From positions 43,739 to 107,738 of the forward strand of contig LSRX01001121.1 of NCBI GenBank assembly GCA_001939145.1: a DNA stretch of 64,000 nt, given 5' to 3'. Under the pieces are notes generated by a model. It had not been told where the DNA came from and ran no database searches. It saw only the letters and a list, made by a program, of their open reading frames with translations. Positions within the stretch are counted from its first letter, which is position 1; each line of letters starts with the position of its first letter. This DNA is from Symbiodinium microadriaticum (Eukaryota > Sar > Dinophyceae > Suessiales > Symbiodiniaceae). Both the position numbers and the translations under genes were made by a program. Below, one piece after another: positions 63,205 to 64,000 of the stretch.

Positions 63205-64000
63205 GCACACTTGTGTGCGCAGTAACAATCGCGAACGGCGTAGCTGCCTTTAGCACGCTGGCTCGACGCGTCTTCGACGTTTAAGCTTCTCTCTAGCCCT
63301 CTCATTCGGCACTTGCCTCTGATCATTGCTTCCGACGGTGGCGGCGCAGCTGGTGGCAGCTTAGGCCGCAGCTCGACGAATGGGGTTTGAGCCGTGGTGG
63401 GGCTGCTGTCGACGGATCAGGTTGCAGATCTCAACGATGCAGCCTCGGCGGCCAACTTGCTGATGGAAGGCAGAACCGACGCTTGGTGGTCGGCGCAGCT
63501 GGAGAGATGGCTGGGCGATGAGCCAGACGGCGCCCGTGTCATCCGTGTCATCTGGGGATGGTGGCACCGACGGCCTTGGAGATATTCTCGAGGAGCCCGA
63601 CGACATCAACGAAGAGGAGCAGACCGTGCATCCCACCGGCGCTGCGCCTGGTGGGGTGGCGACGCCAATGGCACCTCCGACGACGAGGACCAGAAATCCG
63701 ACGTCGCCAAAAGCGACGGCTGCAAGGCTCCGATGCCCTCGGGCCCTCCGACGCCCAAGTCCAGCCGACACACCGGCGGACTTCTTTGTCCAGCTGACTA
63801 GCAAGGCCGGCGGTAATCTACCCGGACTCGCGGAGCAGTTTTGGAGGAGATGCCGGCTTCGGCGCCTTCGGCCTTGTCCGCCAGTGAGTTCTTGGGGGCT
63901 GCATCCGCGGGCATCCCGGCAGAGAGGCCAGAGCCATGGAAGATGCCAGACGAAGCTCCTTCCAGCGCCGCAGGGGAGTTTCGCGACTACGGCGGCCGCC
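63205..64000 (+). mobile_element. Repeat family A, copy 3, cut by the window end
   Basis: Left end CAATCGC (63226-63232), eight bases, TAGCT (63241-63245), as in copies 1 and 2. After an eroded start (ATT for ATG near 63330) and one stop, the frame reads VVGLLSTDQVADLNDAASAA and LLMEGRTDAW. Near 63780 ADTPADFF matches copy 2 (PTPADFQ), and near 63868 LSASEFLGAAS and AGIPAERPEP matches copy 2 as well. The right end lies beyond the window. Confidence 0.7.

Noticed and set aside
1-64000. CRISPR arrays, bacterial operons, rRNA or tRNA genes
   Set aside because: No regular spacer arrays, no operon-like ORF packing with ribosome sites, and no rRNA or tRNA signature were seen; the window is eukaryotic in style.

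Overview
The window looks like nuclear DNA of a dinoflagellate, probably of the Symbiodiniaceae type. Protein-like exons are short and scattered. Acceptors follow an AG|G pattern. The one gene with a firm exon model (22567-24137) seems to use a GA donor next to ordinary GT donors, and GT microsatellites and decayed retroelements are abundant. No spliced-leader relic, rRNA or tRNA was seen, so the assignment is an inference from gene style and element types.

Layout. 0.1-4.1 kb holds a nearly complete Penelope-like retroelement with its GIY-YIG endonuclease N-terminal to the reverse transcriptase, then a coiled-coil ORF, a small beta-grasp (ubiquitin-like) ORF and a pseudoknotted 3' tail. Two more copies of the tail lie at 32.4 and 39.0 kb; the latter still carries a decayed copy of the beta-grasp ORF. 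4.2-7.4 kb is simple and tandem repeats. 7.4-17.8 kb carries exon-like blocks of coiled-coil-rich plus-strand genes, interrupted by repeat A1 (13.2-13.9 kb) and two copies of a 155-bp repeat. 18.5-20.3 kb is a GC-rich repeat (family B) plus a 232-bp derivative flanked by a 14-bp target-site duplication.

21-25 kb is the best genic stretch: a five-exon FMN-dependent 2-hydroxyacid (glycolate/lactate-type) oxidase ending in a peroxisomal SRL tripeptide, followed by a small cereblon-type CULT-domain protein. 25-34 kb is sparse, with exon-like blocks at 30.2-31.3 kb, a solo Penelope tail and repeat A2. 34.2-38.0 kb is a minus-strand domain with a roughly 1,000-codon intronless, frameshifted coding relic. 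39-43.5 kb has plus-strand exon-like blocks with hydrophobic segments. 44.0-46.5 kb holds a second minus-strand intronless coding relic. 47.4-50.5 kb is repeat B2 with a broken LINE reverse transcriptase nested inside it. 50.9-63 kb carries scattered plus-strand exon-like blocks of unrecognised proteins, and repeat A3 enters at 63.2 kb and runs off the end.

The most notable system is the Penelope-like family: one mobile unit combining a permuted endonuclease-RT, two accessory ORFs and a structured RNA tail whose helices covary between copies. Families A and B are also coherent repeats: A has matched inverted ends, and B has a target-site duplication. Both start a MAS... protein after a similar leader.
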